Position numbers and translations under genes: made by a program. Shown one piece after another: positions 9,636-18,377 of a stretch of 64,000 nt of DNA. The notes beneath the pieces were generated by a model, which had not been told where the DNA came from, searched no databases, and worked only from the letters and a program-made list of their open reading frames with translations. How positions within the stretch are numbered: the first letter of the stretch is position 1; each line of letters opens with the position of its first letter. Source of the stretch: Rossellomorea marisflavi (GTDB lineage: Bacteria > Bacillota > Bacilli > Bacillales > Bacillaceae_B); the NCBI GenBank assembly GCA_003667865.1, contig CP033051.1, positions 3,002,501 to 3,066,500 on the forward strand, read 5' to 3'.

Positions 9636-9862
9636 AAACGGCAAATTCACTCGAAAATTGAACGTGAAGCCACGGACCTATTCGTAAATCATGATTTGCT
9701 TACATGTAGTCACTATTCATTAACATATTAAGATTTGCCAACTCAGCAAATAAATGAAAACCTTTAGGTAGCAGGGTTGCCGATTATAAAATAATTGATA
9801 TGGTGTTTGTACATATCATTTTTCGGTAACAGCGATCTCTTAAAAAAAGGGGTCGCTGTTTT
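9636..9862 (+). promoter_or_regulatory. Cyclic-di-GMP class I (GEMM-I) riboswitch in the fla/che leader
   Basis: The aptamer core matches GEMM-I: CGGCAA (9639-9644), a P2 hairpin around CTCGAAAATTG, then CGTGAAGCCACGGACCTA (9663-9680), and TTTAGGTAGCAGGGTTGCCG (9763-9782). P1 pairs CGGCAA with TTGCCG. The P3 strands CCTA and TAGG enclose an unusually long 84-nt insert. The expression platform has a terminator at 9828-9862. An alternative 8-bp pairing of 9776-9783 with 9823-9830 uses the P1 3' strand and overlaps the first three terminator bases. If ligand stabilises P1, the terminator can form, so an OFF switch is predicted. Family assignment rests on my reading of the conserved core; regulation is inferred. 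Confidence 0.88.
9828..9862 (+). terminator. Riboswitch-controlled terminator before flgB
   Basis: AACAGCGATCTC (9828-9839) pairs with GGGGTCGCTGTT (9849-9860) in a 12-bp stem with two G-T pairs and a 9-nt A-rich loop, followed by TT. The T tract is short, so termination may be partial. Confidence 0.75.
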
Positions 9863-10068
9863 ACTGAATTACGAAATTCCATATTCAACCTCTAGCGAAT
9901 AAAGTCGAATTTTTGTTACAATCAATTTATCTTATTGTTGCAGAGGTCGACACGATTCGTAACAATTGTAATTTTGTTGAGTGGTTTTATTACATGAAAC
10001 GAATATTGCTTTTGACTCATAACAATCAAACATAAATAAATTCTAGAAACAGATTGGAGGTTATGGAA
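9863..10068 (+). other. fla/che leader between riboswitch and flgB
   Basis: This holds no ORF. An extended -10-like element TGTTACAAT lies at 9914-9922. The complementary heptamers TTGTTAC (9913-9919) and GTAACAA are about 40 bp apart. If the -10 is real, it would give riboswitch-independent transcription of flgB. Confidence 0.35.
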
Positions 10069-10458
10069 ATGAAATTATTCTCCGGTACAATTACGAACCT
10101 TGAGAAAGGGCTAAATTATGCCTCACTAAAACAAAAGGTCATTTCGCAAAATATCGCTAATGTTGATACACCAGGATATAAAGCAAAATCAGTTAGTTTC
10201 CAGTCGTTTTTCAATGAATCTATGAATCAATTAGAAGCACATCGGACGAATCCGAAACATATCGCATTTAAACAGAGTGGTACACATCCTGCTATAGCAA
10301 CCAAGGGAAACTTTCAATATAACCACAATGGAAATGGTGTGGATTTAGATCAAGAAATGTCTAATCTAGCAGCAAATCAAATTTACTACAATGCTGTTAC
10401 GGATAGGATAAATGGGAAGTTCAACTCATTAAAGACAATCATTAGAGGAGGGAAATAG
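10069..10458 (+). CDS. flgB: Flagellar basal-body proximal rod protein FlgB
   Basis: The 129-residue length equals the usual Bacillus FlgB. It starts MKLFSGTITNLEKGL and carries the rod-family N-terminal signature NIANVDTPGYKA (28-39), which is typical of axial proteins exported by the flagellar type III system. ATG 10069 is chosen because TTGGAGG lies 8 bp upstream; TTG 10054 and ATG 10063 are too near the SD or upstream of it. It is the first gene of the long fla/che operon and sits downstream of the c-di-GMP riboswitch. Confidence 0.96.
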   Translation: MKLFSGTITNLEKGLNYASLKQKVISQNIANVDTPGYKAKSVSFQSFFNESMNQLEAHRTNPKHIAFKQSGTHPAIATKGNFQYNHNGNGVDLDQEMSNLAANQIYYNAVTDRINGKFNSLKTIIRGGK

Positions 10459-10460
10459 TC

Positions 10461-10922
10461 ATGACCATCTTTCATAGTATGAATACAACGGCCAGTGCTC
10501 TAACGGCACAACGTTTACGTATGGATGTAATATCGTCTAATATGGCCAATGTTGATACGACTAGAGGGAAATTTGTTAACGGTGAATGGCAGCCATATAC
10601 ACGTAAATCTGTTGTAATGGCGCCACAAAACGGCAATTTCTCAAACTTTCTTAATCAAGCAATGAATGTACGAGATGATCACTCAATAGGGAATGGAGTG
10701 AAAGTCTCTCAAATAAAAGAGGATACAGATACACCATATAAAATGGTTTATGATCCTGAACACCCTGATGCTAATGATGAAGGCTATGTAGAAATGCCTA
10801 ACGTAGATCCGTTAAGGGAAATGGTTGATTTGATTTCTGCAACAAGATCTTACGAGGCGAACGTAACAGTATTTAATGCGAATAAAGCCTTATTAATGAA
10901 AGCATTAGAAATTGGCAAGTAG
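10461..10922 (+). CDS. flgC: Flagellar basal-body rod protein FlgC
   Basis: A 153-residue rod protein. The N-terminal coiled-coil rod motif reads SALTAQRLRMDVISSNMANVD, and the C-terminal axial-protein motif reads MVDLISATRSYEANVTVFN, which packs against the N-terminus in the assembled rod. It begins 2 bp after flgB with GGAGGG as SD. Together with FlgB and FliE it builds the proximal rod on the MS ring. Confidence 0.96.
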   Translation: MTIFHSMNTTASALTAQRLRMDVISSNMANVDTTRGKFVNGEWQPYTRKSVVMAPQNGNFSNFLNQAMNVRDDHSIGNGVKVSQIKEDTDTPYKMVYDPEHPDANDEGYVEMPNVDPLREMVDLISATRSYEANVTVFNANKALLMKALEIGK

Positions 10923-10938
10923 GGAGTGAAATAACAAA

Positions 10939-11244
10939 ATGACTATTCATAATATACTTTCGATACAGAACAAACCACTTATGCCCGTTGATAATAAAAA
11001 AACGTTAGAAACCGCACCTGCACATGAAAGTTTTGCAAACTTCTTAAAGAAATCGATTGAAGAAGTTAACCAATCACAAATTCAGTCAGACAAAATAACA
11101 GAAAAACTAGTACGTGGAGAAAATGTGGATTTACACCAAGTAATGATTACTTCACAGAAAGCAAGTATTTCGATGCAAACAACGATGGAGATTCGTAATA
11201 AAGTTATTGAAGCATATCAAGAAGTAATGAGAATGCCTATGTAA
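10939..11244 (+). CDS. fliE: Flagellar hook-basal body protein FliE
   Basis: This 101-residue protein joins the MS ring to the rod and is the first substrate exported. The recognisable C-terminal part reads RGENVDLHQVMITSQKASISMQTTMEIRNKVIEAYQEVMRM. The N-terminal 35 residues are variable, as usual. GGAGTG lies upstream of ATG 10939. It sits in the conserved flgB-flgC-fliE-fliF order. Confidence 0.96.
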   Translation: MTIHNILSIQNKPLMPVDNKKTLETAPAHESFANFLKKSIEEVNQSQIQSDKITEKLVRGENVDLHQVMITSQKASISMQTTMEIRNKVIEAYQEVMRMPM

Positions 11245-11296
11245 TCTTGGACGGTTTGCTTCTTTAGCGATCATAGAACACAACCGGGGGTAAAAA

Positions 11297-12904
11297 ATGA
11301 ACGAGACAATGAATCGATTAAAAGAACAATTAAATACATTTTGGTCGAAGCGTACAAAAAAGCAAAAGGTCTTTATGGGTGTATCCGTATTGGCTATAAT
11401 TGTTTTGCTTATAGCGACAAGCTTCTTTGCGACGAGGTCAACTCTTGTTCCACTATATAGCAATCTAACACCCTCGGAAACTGGTTCTATTAAAGAGAAT
11501 CTTGATGGAAGAGGCATTCAGTCTGAGATTGCAGATGGTGGGACTACAATAAGAGTACCACAAGAAATGGTAGATACTTTAAAGGTAGAACTTGCTGCAG
11601 AAGGAATTCCAAAGTCAGGTAATATTGATTATTCCTTCTTTAGTGCAAATGCTGGATTTGGTATGACAGATAATGAATTTAATGTGGTTAAACTGGATGC
11701 AATGCAAACAGAGTTAGCAGATTTGATTAAAGGCATTGATGGGATTCAAGATGCGAAGGTTATGATTAATCTTCCTGAGAAGGGGATTTTTATAAGTGAT
11801 GAAATACAGCAAGCTACTGCCTCGATCGTTTTAAATACCCAGCCAGGATTTACATTCGATCAAAAGCAAATTAGCTCCCTGTATCATCTTGTATCGAAGA
11901 GCGTTCCATCTCTTCCTACAGATAATATCGTCATCATGAACCAATATTTTGAGTACTTTGACTTAGAAAATACAAATAATTCTTTTGCTAGTGGAGATTT
12001 CGCTACGCAAATGAGTATTAAGAAAGAAATTGAACGTGATATCCAACGCCAAGTACAAAATATGCTAGGTACCTTAATTGGCTTTAATAAAGTAGTTGTT
12101 TCTGTAACGACTGATATTGATTTTACTCAAGAGAACCGTGAAGAAAATCTTGTTACACCAGTAGATGGTGAGAATATGGAAGGAATCACGGTAAGTGCAC
12201 AGCGTATTACGGAAACCTATACAGGTGAAGGAGCTGGGCCTGGTGGTGTTCCAGGTGCTGCAGATGGCGCTGAGCCGACAAATACTGGTGATACGTATCA
12301 AGAAACTGCAACAGGCACTAACGGTGATTATGAACGAGTGGAAGAAACAATAAATAGTGAAGTAAATAGAATCCGTAAAGAAATAGTTGAGAGTCCTTAT
12401 AAAATCCGAGATCTAGGAATTCAAGTTATGGTTGAACCACCTAACCCAGAAGATCCGAATTCATTACCACAAGAGCGTATAGATGATATAACACAAGTGC
12501 TTTCTACTATCGTGAGTACTTCAATTAATAAGGAAGAAGGACAAGAACTAACACAAGAAGCAGTTCAAGACAAAGTGGTAGTTTCTGTTCAAGAATTCAA
12601 TGGAAAGCTTGATTTCGCAGAAGAAACAACTCAAGGCCTACCTTGGTGGTCTTATGTTGTTGGTGGAATTCTACTTGTCGTAATTATTCTATTAATTATC
12701 TTTATTCTTCGCTCTCGTAAGAAAAAGGCAGAGGCAGAAGAATTCGTATATGAAGAAACTGGAGAAGAAATTAGTATTCCGGATGTAAATGAAGCGAAGA
12801 ACGATACGGAAGGCTCACTTCGTAAAAAGCAGCTTGAAAAAATGGCAAAAGAGAAACCAGAAGAGTTCGCTAAACTTCTTAAGGGTTGGTTAGCAGAGGA
12901 TTAG
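11297..12904 (+). CDS. fliF: Flagellar MS-ring protein FliF
   Basis: This 535-residue protein forms the membrane ring on which the flagellum is built. Two membrane segments are visible, near 27-46 (VSVLAIIVLLIATSFFA) and 450-471 (VVGGILLVVIILLIIFIL). Between them lie the YscJ-like ring-building motifs (SNLTPSETGSIKENLDGRGI), and a low-complexity Gly/Pro/Thr linker occurs near 310-340. The C-terminal tail (KPEEFAKLLKGWLAED) is the FliG-binding segment. The SD CCGGGGG lies 6 bp before ATG. The next gene is its partner fliG. Confidence 0.97.
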   Translation: MNETMNRLKEQLNTFWSKRTKKQKVFMGVSVLAIIVLLIATSFFATRSTLVPLYSNLTPSETGSIKENLDGRGIQSEIADGGTTIRVPQEMVDTLKVELAAEGIPKSGNIDYSFFSANAGFGMTDNEFNVVKLDAMQTELADLIKGIDGIQDAKVMINLPEKGIFISDEIQQATASIVLNTQPGFTFDQKQISSLYHLVSKSVPSLPTDNIVIMNQYFEYFDLENTNNSFASGDFATQMSIKKEIERDIQRQVQNMLGTLIGFNKVVVSVTTDIDFTQENREENLVTPVDGENMEGITVSAQRITETYTGEGAGPGGVPGAADGAEPTNTGDTYQETATGTNGDYERVEETINSEVNRIRKEIVESPYKIRDLGIQVMVEPPNPEDPNSLPQERIDDITQVLSTIVSTSINKEEGQELTQEAVQDKVVVSVQEFNGKLDFAEETTQGLPWWSYVVGGILLVVIILLIIFILRSRKKKAEAEEFVYEETGEEISIPDVNEAKNDTEGSLRKKQLEKMAKEKPEEFAKLLKGWLAED

Positions 12905-12916
12905 GAGGAATGATGG

Positions 12917-13930
12917 ATGGCGAAAAGAGAGAAAGAACTAACAGGTAAACAGAAAGCAGCAGTCCTCCTGATCTCTCTTGGTCCGGATGTATCTGCTTCT
13001 GTATACAAGCATCTATCTGAAGAGGAGATAGAAAAGCTTACGTTAGAAATTTCAGGAGTTAAAAAAGTAGATTCAGAAGCAAAAGAGGAAATTCTTGAAG
13101 AATTTCATAATATTGCGCTAGCCCAGGATTATATTACACAGGGTGGTATTGGGTATGCGAAAACAGTTCTAGAAAAGGCACTTGGACCAGAGCAAGCTAG
13201 TACGATTATTAATCGACTTACTTCATCTCTACAAGTACGTCCGTTTGATTTTGCTAGAAGAGCTGATGCTGGCCAGATTCTTAACTTTATTCAAAATGAA
13301 CACCCACAAACGATTGCATTAATTTTATCGTATCTAGATCCACAGCAAGCGGGACAGATACTATCGGAGCTTCCACAAGAAATGCAGGCAGATATTGCAA
13401 AAAGAATTGCTGTCATGGACGGAACTTCACCAGAAGTTATTAGTGAGGTTGAAGCGATTCTAGAGCAAAAGCTATCTGCAACTGTTACACAGGATTACAC
13501 ACAAACAGGTGGCGTTGAATCGGTAGTTGAAGTATTGAATGGCGTAGACCGTGCTACAGAGAAAACAATTCTTGATGCATTAGAAATTCAAGACCCTGAA
13601 CTTGCTGAAGAAATTAAGAAGAGAATGTTTGTATTTGAAGATATTGTTACGCTTGATAACCGTTCTATTCAACGTGTTATCCGTGATTGTGATAACGAAG
13701 ACTTACTATTATCACTTAAAGTTTCAAGTGAAGAAGTTAAAGAAGTTGTATACCGAAACATGTCTTCTAGAATGGTTGAAACCTTTAAAGAAGAAATGGA
13801 ATTTATGGGCCCTGTACGATTACGTGAAGTTGAAGAAGCTCAGTCCCGTATTGTTGGCATTATAAGAAGACTTGAAGATACTGGAGAAATCATCATCGCT
13901 CGCGGTGGAGGAGATGATATCATTGTCTAA
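12917..13930 (+). CDS. fliG: Flagellar motor switch protein FliG
   Basis: A 337-residue rotor protein that transmits torque from the stators. The middle-domain signature EHPQTIALIL is near 128-137. The C-terminal torque helix carries the charged pattern around RSIQRVIRDCDNEDLL. The end GGGDDIIV overlaps the fliH start. ATG 12917 follows TTAGGAGG. It binds FliF on one side and FliM on the other. Confidence 0.97.
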   Translation: MAKREKELTGKQKAAVLLISLGPDVSASVYKHLSEEEIEKLTLEISGVKKVDSEAKEEILEEFHNIALAQDYITQGGIGYAKTVLEKALGPEQASTIINRLTSSLQVRPFDFARRADAGQILNFIQNEHPQTIALILSYLDPQQAGQILSELPQEMQADIAKRIAVMDGTSPEVISEVEAILEQKLSATVTQDYTQTGGVESVVEVLNGVDRATEKTILDALEIQDPELAEEIKKRMFVFEDIVTLDNRSIQRVIRDCDNEDLLLSLKVSSEEVKEVVYRNMSSRMVETFKEEMEFMGPVRLREVEEAQSRIVGIIRRLEDTGEIIIARGGGDDIIV

Positions 13931-14696
13931 AATTATCAAATCACATTGGACAGTTCCAAGCTTTGATGATGCAAAGATGATCTCAATTAAGTCAATCTCC
14001 AAAGATGATCCTGATGAACTAACAGTTGAAAAAACGATTGATCAAGTTAGAGAAGAACAAAATCAACTAGTTAAGGCTTCACAAGAGGAAGCAGACAGAA
14101 TCATACAAGAGGCACAACGCTATCAAGAAGAAATATTTAAGAAAATAAATGAAGAGCAGCAGTTATGGATTGAAGAGCAACAAAGGCTAAAGGAACAAGC
14201 TTTTGAGGAAGGCTACCAAGCAGGAATCGAAGCTGGAAGACAGCAAGGATACGCAGAAATGCAGGAAAATATTCAAGTTGCTCAATCAATAGTAGAAACG
14301 ATGAAAACAGAGTTTGATAAGCATTTAGAGAAGGCAGAAAGAGTCATTTTAGAACTCGGAATCACTTCTGCTGAGAAGATTTTAGGAGAGCTATTAACGG
14401 AAGAGCCAGAACGCTTCCTACCTATTGTAAAACGTGGTTTAAAGGAAGTTCGTGAATTACCTGAGGTTCAAATTCATATCCACCCATCTAATTTTCAGTT
14501 GCTTCAAAGTAATAAAGAAGAGTTGGAATCAATTTTTCCAGCTGTTGTACAATGCTATATCTATCCTAACGATGAATTACAGCCTACCGATTGCTATATA
14601 GAATCCAATCAAGGAAGAGTCATGGTAAGTGTTGATAGTCAGTTGAAAGAGTTGAAGGTAAAACTGGAAGAAATGCTTGAAGGTGACAGCATATGA
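13914..14696 (+). CDS. fliH: Flagellar export ATPase regulator FliH
   Basis: A 260-residue protein with a long charged coiled coil (about 35-150: repeated QEEADRIIQEA, EEQQRLKEQA) and a GXXXG-rich stretch (EEGYQAGIEAGRQQG). A C-terminal domain resembling V-type ATPase subunit E follows. It holds the ATPase FliI inactive and links it to the export gate. The start ATG 13914 gives MISLSKIIKSH, similar to B. subtilis FliH. It overlaps fliG by 17 bp and its SD GGTGGAGG is inside fliG, so translational coupling is likely. An upstream in-frame ATG at 13872 is less likely. Confidence 0.93.
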   Translation: MISLSKIIKSHWTVPSFDDAKMISIKSISKDDPDELTVEKTIDQVREEQNQLVKASQEEADRIIQEAQRYQEEIFKKINEEQQLWIEEQQRLKEQAFEEGYQAGIEAGRQQGYAEMQENIQVAQSIVETMKTEFDKHLEKAERVILELGITSAEKILGELLTEEPERFLPIVKRGLKEVRELPEVQIHIHPSNFQLLQSNKEELESIFPAVVQCYIYPNDELQPTDCYIESNQGRVMVSVDSQLKELKVKLEEMLEGDSI

Positions 14697-16015
14697 ATGC
14701 ACAACAATTAATACAACAAATTCCACAAATCAGTACGTTTAAGAAATATGGAAGAGTTAAAAGAGTTGTTGGTCTTATGATTGAATCTCAAGGGCCTGAA
14801 AGTTCTGTAGGTGAGGTTTGTTACATTCATATAAAAAGTAGAGGCGTAGTAAGAAAGATTCAAGCTGAGGTAGTAGGTTTTAAAGATGAAATGGTTATTC
14901 TAATGCCTTACACGAATATGCACGATATTTCTCCAGGAAGTCTCGTAGAAGCAACATCAAAACCATTAGAAATTAAAGTAGGTCCTAGTCTAATTGGCAA
15001 GGTGATTGACTCTTTAGGCAATCCTTTAGATGGCTCTTCTTTACCAAAAGGGCTGACGCCAGCTTTTACTGAACAAGATCCACCTAATCCATTATTAAGA
15101 CCACCGATTGACAAGAAAATAGAAGTCGGAGTTCGTGCAATTGATAGTATGCTTACTGTTGGTATGGGGCAAAGAGTCGGGATTTTTGCGGGGAGTGGTG
15201 TAGGAAAAAGTACATTACTCGGTATGATTGCTCGAAATACAAATGCAGATATCAATGTCATTGCATTAATTGGAGAACGTGGACGTGAGGTCCGAGAATT
15301 TATAGAACGAGATTTAGGGGAAGAGGGATTAAAGAGAACGATAGTTGTAGCAGCAACTTCTGATCAGCCAGCCCTTATGAGGATTAAGGGAGCCTTTACA
15401 GCAACAGCTATCGCTGAGTATTTCCGTGATAAAGGTCTAAATGTCATGCTAATGATGGACTCTGTCACACGTGTTGCAATGGCACAGCGAGAAATTGGAC
15501 TTGCTGTTGGAGAACCTCCTACAACAAAAGGGTATACACCTTCAGTTTTTGCGATCTTACCTAAATTACTAGAAAGAACCGGAATCAATGTTCAAGGCTC
15601 CATTACAGCATTTTATACAGTGCTAGTAGATGGGGATGACATGAATGAACCGATTGCAGATACAACGCGGGGAATTCTTGATGGACATATTGTGCTTGAT
15701 CGAGGAATTGCCAATAAAGGCCAATACCCTGCGATTAATGTACTAAAGAGTGTGAGTCGTCTTATGAATCATTTGGCCGACCCTGCCCATAAGAGAGCAG
15801 CAATTAGACTGCGTGAACTACTTAGCACGTACACCAATTCAGAAGATTTGATTCAAATTGGTGCTTATAAGAAAGGCAGTTCAAGAGAAATTGATGAAGC
15901 GATTCAATACTATCCAAAGATTATTTCCTTTTTAAAGCAAGACACCGAAGACTCCCCATCACAAGAGGCGAGTATTCAATCCCTTATTCAACTATCAGAA
16001 AAAGGTGAATGGTAA
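14693..16015 (+). CDS. fliI: Flagellum-specific ATP synthase-like ATPase FliI
   Basis: This 440-residue relative of F1-ATPase beta energises substrate unfolding at the flagellar type III export gate. Walker A is GIFAGSGVGKST (about 163-174), Walker B is LMMDSVTRVA, and the conserved catalytic glutamate lies in LIGERGREV. The start overlaps the fliH stop by 4 bp (ATGA), a sign of tight coupling with its regulator. Confidence 0.97.
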   Translation: MNAQQLIQQIPQISTFKKYGRVKRVVGLMIESQGPESSVGEVCYIHIKSRGVVRKIQAEVVGFKDEMVILMPYTNMHDISPGSLVEATSKPLEIKVGPSLIGKVIDSLGNPLDGSSLPKGLTPAFTEQDPPNPLLRPPIDKKIEVGVRAIDSMLTVGMGQRVGIFAGSGVGKSTLLGMIARNTNADINVIALIGERGREVREFIERDLGEEGLKRTIVVAATSDQPALMRIKGAFTATAIAEYFRDKGLNVMLMMDSVTRVAMAQREIGLAVGEPPTTKGYTPSVFAILPKLLERTGINVQGSITAFYTVLVDGDDMNEPIADTTRGILDGHIVLDRGIANKGQYPAINVLKSVSRLMNHLADPAHKRAAIRLRELLSTYTNSEDLIQIGAYKKGSSREIDEAIQYYPKIISFLKQDTEDSPSQEASIQSLIQLSEKGEW

Positions 16016-16461
16016 TGGGTTATCAATATAAGTTTGAACGAATCCTTTCTTTAAAAGAACGTGAAAAAGAAGAAGCACAATCTGCCTATCAGGATTCAAT
16101 TAAGAAATTCGAGCTAGTGGCAGAAAAGCTATACGACTTTTTAAAGAAAAAAGAGGATTTACTTTCATTTCAAGAGCAGCAGCTTAAATCAGGATTTCAG
16201 GTTCAAGAAATTCGCCATTACCAAAACTTTATTACGAATCTTGAAAAATCCATTTCGTATTATCAAAATCTTGTCATCCAAGCAAGAAATCGAATGAATT
16301 GGTATGAAGATCAACTAGCTTCTATGAATATTGAAGTAAAGAAATACGAGAAGATACGTGAAAAAGACTACAAACAGTTTTTAACGAAGGAAAAAGAAGA
16401 TGAGAACAAGCAACTTGATGAGGTTTCGGTTTTACAATACATGAATAAAGGAATGAGGTAA
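16015..16461 (+). CDS. fliJ: Flagellar export chaperone FliJ
   Basis: A 148-residue, almost entirely helical, charged protein, matching the two-helix coiled coil that acts as the central stalk of the FliI hexamer. It begins MGYQYKFERILSLKEREKEEAQ, and QVQEIRHYQNFI near 60-71 is a family-typical stretch. ATG 16015 is preferred because AAAGGTGA lies about 7 bp upstream; the in-frame ATG 16009 is too close. It overlaps the fliI stop by 1 bp. Confidence 0.94.
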   Translation: MGYQYKFERILSLKEREKEEAQSAYQDSIKKFELVAEKLYDFLKKKEDLLSFQEQQLKSGFQVQEIRHYQNFITNLEKSISYYQNLVIQARNRMNWYEDQLASMNIEVKKYEKIREKDYKQFLTKEKEDENKQLDEVSVLQYMNKGMR

Positions 16462-16466
16462 TCACA

Positions 16467-17060
16467 TTGGCAAAGGCAGTCGATACGCAAAAAGAAAAAT
16501 CAAATAGTGGATTTCAATGGTTCTTATTCGTGATTATCGTTCCGCTTCTCTTTGCTGTTACGATTGCGCTAGTTATTATGACGGTGGCTGGAGTTAATGT
16601 ATTCGAAAAAGCGAAAACAATCTCTAGTGAAATTCCTTTATTATCAAAAGTGATTCCATCAGAAGAGAAAGAAAACCTAGAACAACTTGAAACAAAAGTT
16701 GTATCGCTTCAGGCTGAAATAGTAGACAAAGAAGCGAAAATCACGCAGCTTGAAGCTGAAATTTCTAGCCAAGAGAATAGTATTGAACAAGTGGAGGCAG
16801 AGAAGCAACAGCTAGAAGTGCAAATGGAAGAACTACGACAAATTCAAGAAGAAAATAAAAGGGCTTTTAAAGAAGTCGTCACAACCTTTGAAACGATGTC
16901 TGCTAAAGCCGCAGCTTCGGTTCTCGTAGAGATGGATGACCAAGAGGCAACGAAAATCCTTTCAAAAGTTACTCCAGAAACGATGGCTAAAATTATTGAA
17001 AAAATGAATCCTGCAGATGCAGCAAAATATTTAGGATTAGTGTCAACAGATGAATCATAA
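16467..17060 (+). CDS. ylxF: YlxF, MotE-like membrane protein of the flagellar operon
   Basis: This 197-residue protein has one N-terminal membrane helix (about 20-42) and a long coiled coil (70-135). Its C-terminal domain resembles the MgtE N-terminal fold (VLVEMDDQEATKILSKVTPETMAKIIEKMNPADAAKYLGLV). Such proteins are suggested to act at the motor or in export; the exact role is not settled. The TTG start (16467) has GAGGT 7 bp upstream. It lies between fliJ and fliK as in other Bacillus. Confidence 0.88.
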   Translation: MAKAVDTQKEKSNSGFQWFLFVIIVPLLFAVTIALVIMTVAGVNVFEKAKTISSEIPLLSKVIPSEEKENLEQLETKVVSLQAEIVDKEAKITQLEAEISSQENSIEQVEAEKQQLEVQMEELRQIQEENKRAFKEVVTTFETMSAKAAASVLVEMDDQEATKILSKVTPETMAKIIEKMNPADAAKYLGLVSTDES

Positions 17061-17089
17061 TCGTGATCATCTTGAAGGGAGGTGAAAAA

Positions 17090-18367
17090 ATGAACATCGG
17101 AGCGGTATTAACTTCAACAGCAGGATCCTCTGGTGCTAATAAGTCTCAAAATGGACATGCAGTTAAAGGTGGTTTCTCTAATTTACTTGGTGGTGTATTA
17201 CACGCAAACACGATGAATCAACAATCAAATAGCTTGAATGAATCTGGATCAGCTGATGTAACGGGTATACTTACAGTTTTACAAGCTATGGATTTAAAGA
17301 GCCTTGATTTTTTGTCGCCTGAGCAAATCAGTCAGTTAGAGAATATGAAAGAACTTTCTATTGAAAGCTTGTTAGATGTTTTAAACATTAGTGTAGAAGA
17401 TTTTTCAAAACTATTAACCTCTCTTCAAACAGAACTGAAGCAGCTTAATATACCTATTTCAGTAAATGTGGAAGAATCACAGGATATTGAAGATGTCATG
17501 CAGAGCATTTTGCTTAGTCTGCAACAGGTTCCGCCACAAGAGTGGTCAAAGCTTGGAAATGAAAAGCTACAACAATTTGTAGAGGTCGCTAAAGCACTTG
17601 AATTAGCTGGAAGTCAAAAGGATCTTCATATGAATGATGCTAGAAAACTACTAGATATGAAAGAACTTTTGCAATCATTGTCTGAGAAAGTAGATCAACT
17701 AGTGAAGCAAACAAAATCATCTACACATGATTGGGAACAATCATTGCGTAAAGCGTTTCAAAATCAACAAGAGTTAACAAATACTAAAGATCCAAAACCG
17801 ACTAGCCAAGATAACACGACGAAAGCTGAAGTTACTTCCACTAGCCAGAAGCAGGTAATCCCAATTGCAGGTAATGGAATGACTTCATTTGTAATCCCTA
17901 AAACGGAGCAATTTTCGCTAGTATTAAAGGGACAACCTCAAAATGGACAGTATGAGCAATTTGTTCAACAGTTCTCTAAAATTCTAGGTAAATCGCAAAT
18001 GACAGGTCTGCCAAACGGAACAAAGCTTCTTATTAAGCTTTATCCCGAACAACTAGGATCTTTACGTGTTGAGTTATTACATCAAAATGGAGTACTAACA
18101 GCTAAGATCTTGGCTTCAACAGCAGGTGCAAAAGAATTACTTGATTCTCAACTCCAATCATTAAAACAAGCATTTGCTAGCCAGAACATTCAAGTTGAAA
18201 AAATAGAGGTATCACAAAGCTTGACAGAACCATCAAGACAAGAGCGTGGAAATAATAATCAACAACCTAACAAACAAGGTACGGAACAGCATCAACAACA
18301 AGAGCAGCAAAGCGATGATGATACTGCACAAGAATTTAAAGATGTGCTGTTAAATATTGAAGTATAG
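17090..18367 (+). CDS. fliK: Flagellar hook-length control protein FliK
   Basis: A 425-residue exported ruler protein. The long N-terminal part is Gln/Ser-rich and poorly conserved. The C-terminal substrate-specificity switch domain (about 270-400) holds the family signature LIKLYPEQLGSLRVELLHQNGVLTAKI, and the end is Gln/Asn-rich. ATG 17090 is chosen for GGGAGGTGA 6 bp upstream; the frame extends to 17063. FliK measures hook length and flips FlhB specificity. It is followed by the hook cap gene flgD. Confidence 0.93.
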   Translation: MNIGAVLTSTAGSSGANKSQNGHAVKGGFSNLLGGVLHANTMNQQSNSLNESGSADVTGILTVLQAMDLKSLDFLSPEQISQLENMKELSIESLLDVLNISVEDFSKLLTSLQTELKQLNIPISVNVEESQDIEDVMQSILLSLQQVPPQEWSKLGNEKLQQFVEVAKALELAGSQKDLHMNDARKLLDMKELLQSLSEKVDQLVKQTKSSTHDWEQSLRKAFQNQQELTNTKDPKPTSQDNTTKAEVTSTSQKQVIPIAGNGMTSFVIPKTEQFSLVLKGQPQNGQYEQFVQQFSKILGKSQMTGLPNGTKLLIKLYPEQLGSLRVELLHQNGVLTAKILASTAGAKELLDSQLQSLKQAFASQNIQVEKIEVSQSLTEPSRQERGNNNQQPNKQGTEQHQQQEQQSDDDTAQEFKDVLLNIEV

Positions 18368-18377
18368 GTGATGTAAA

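Noticed and set aside
9779..9786. GCCGATTA as a sigma-D -10 element for flgB
   Set aside because: There is no TAAA at the proper 15-bp distance, and the bases are fully explained as the conserved 3' strand of the GEMM-I aptamer.
13602..13865. 87-codon + strand frame inside fliG
   Set aside because: It is a +1 frame shadow of fliG with no SD or family resemblance.
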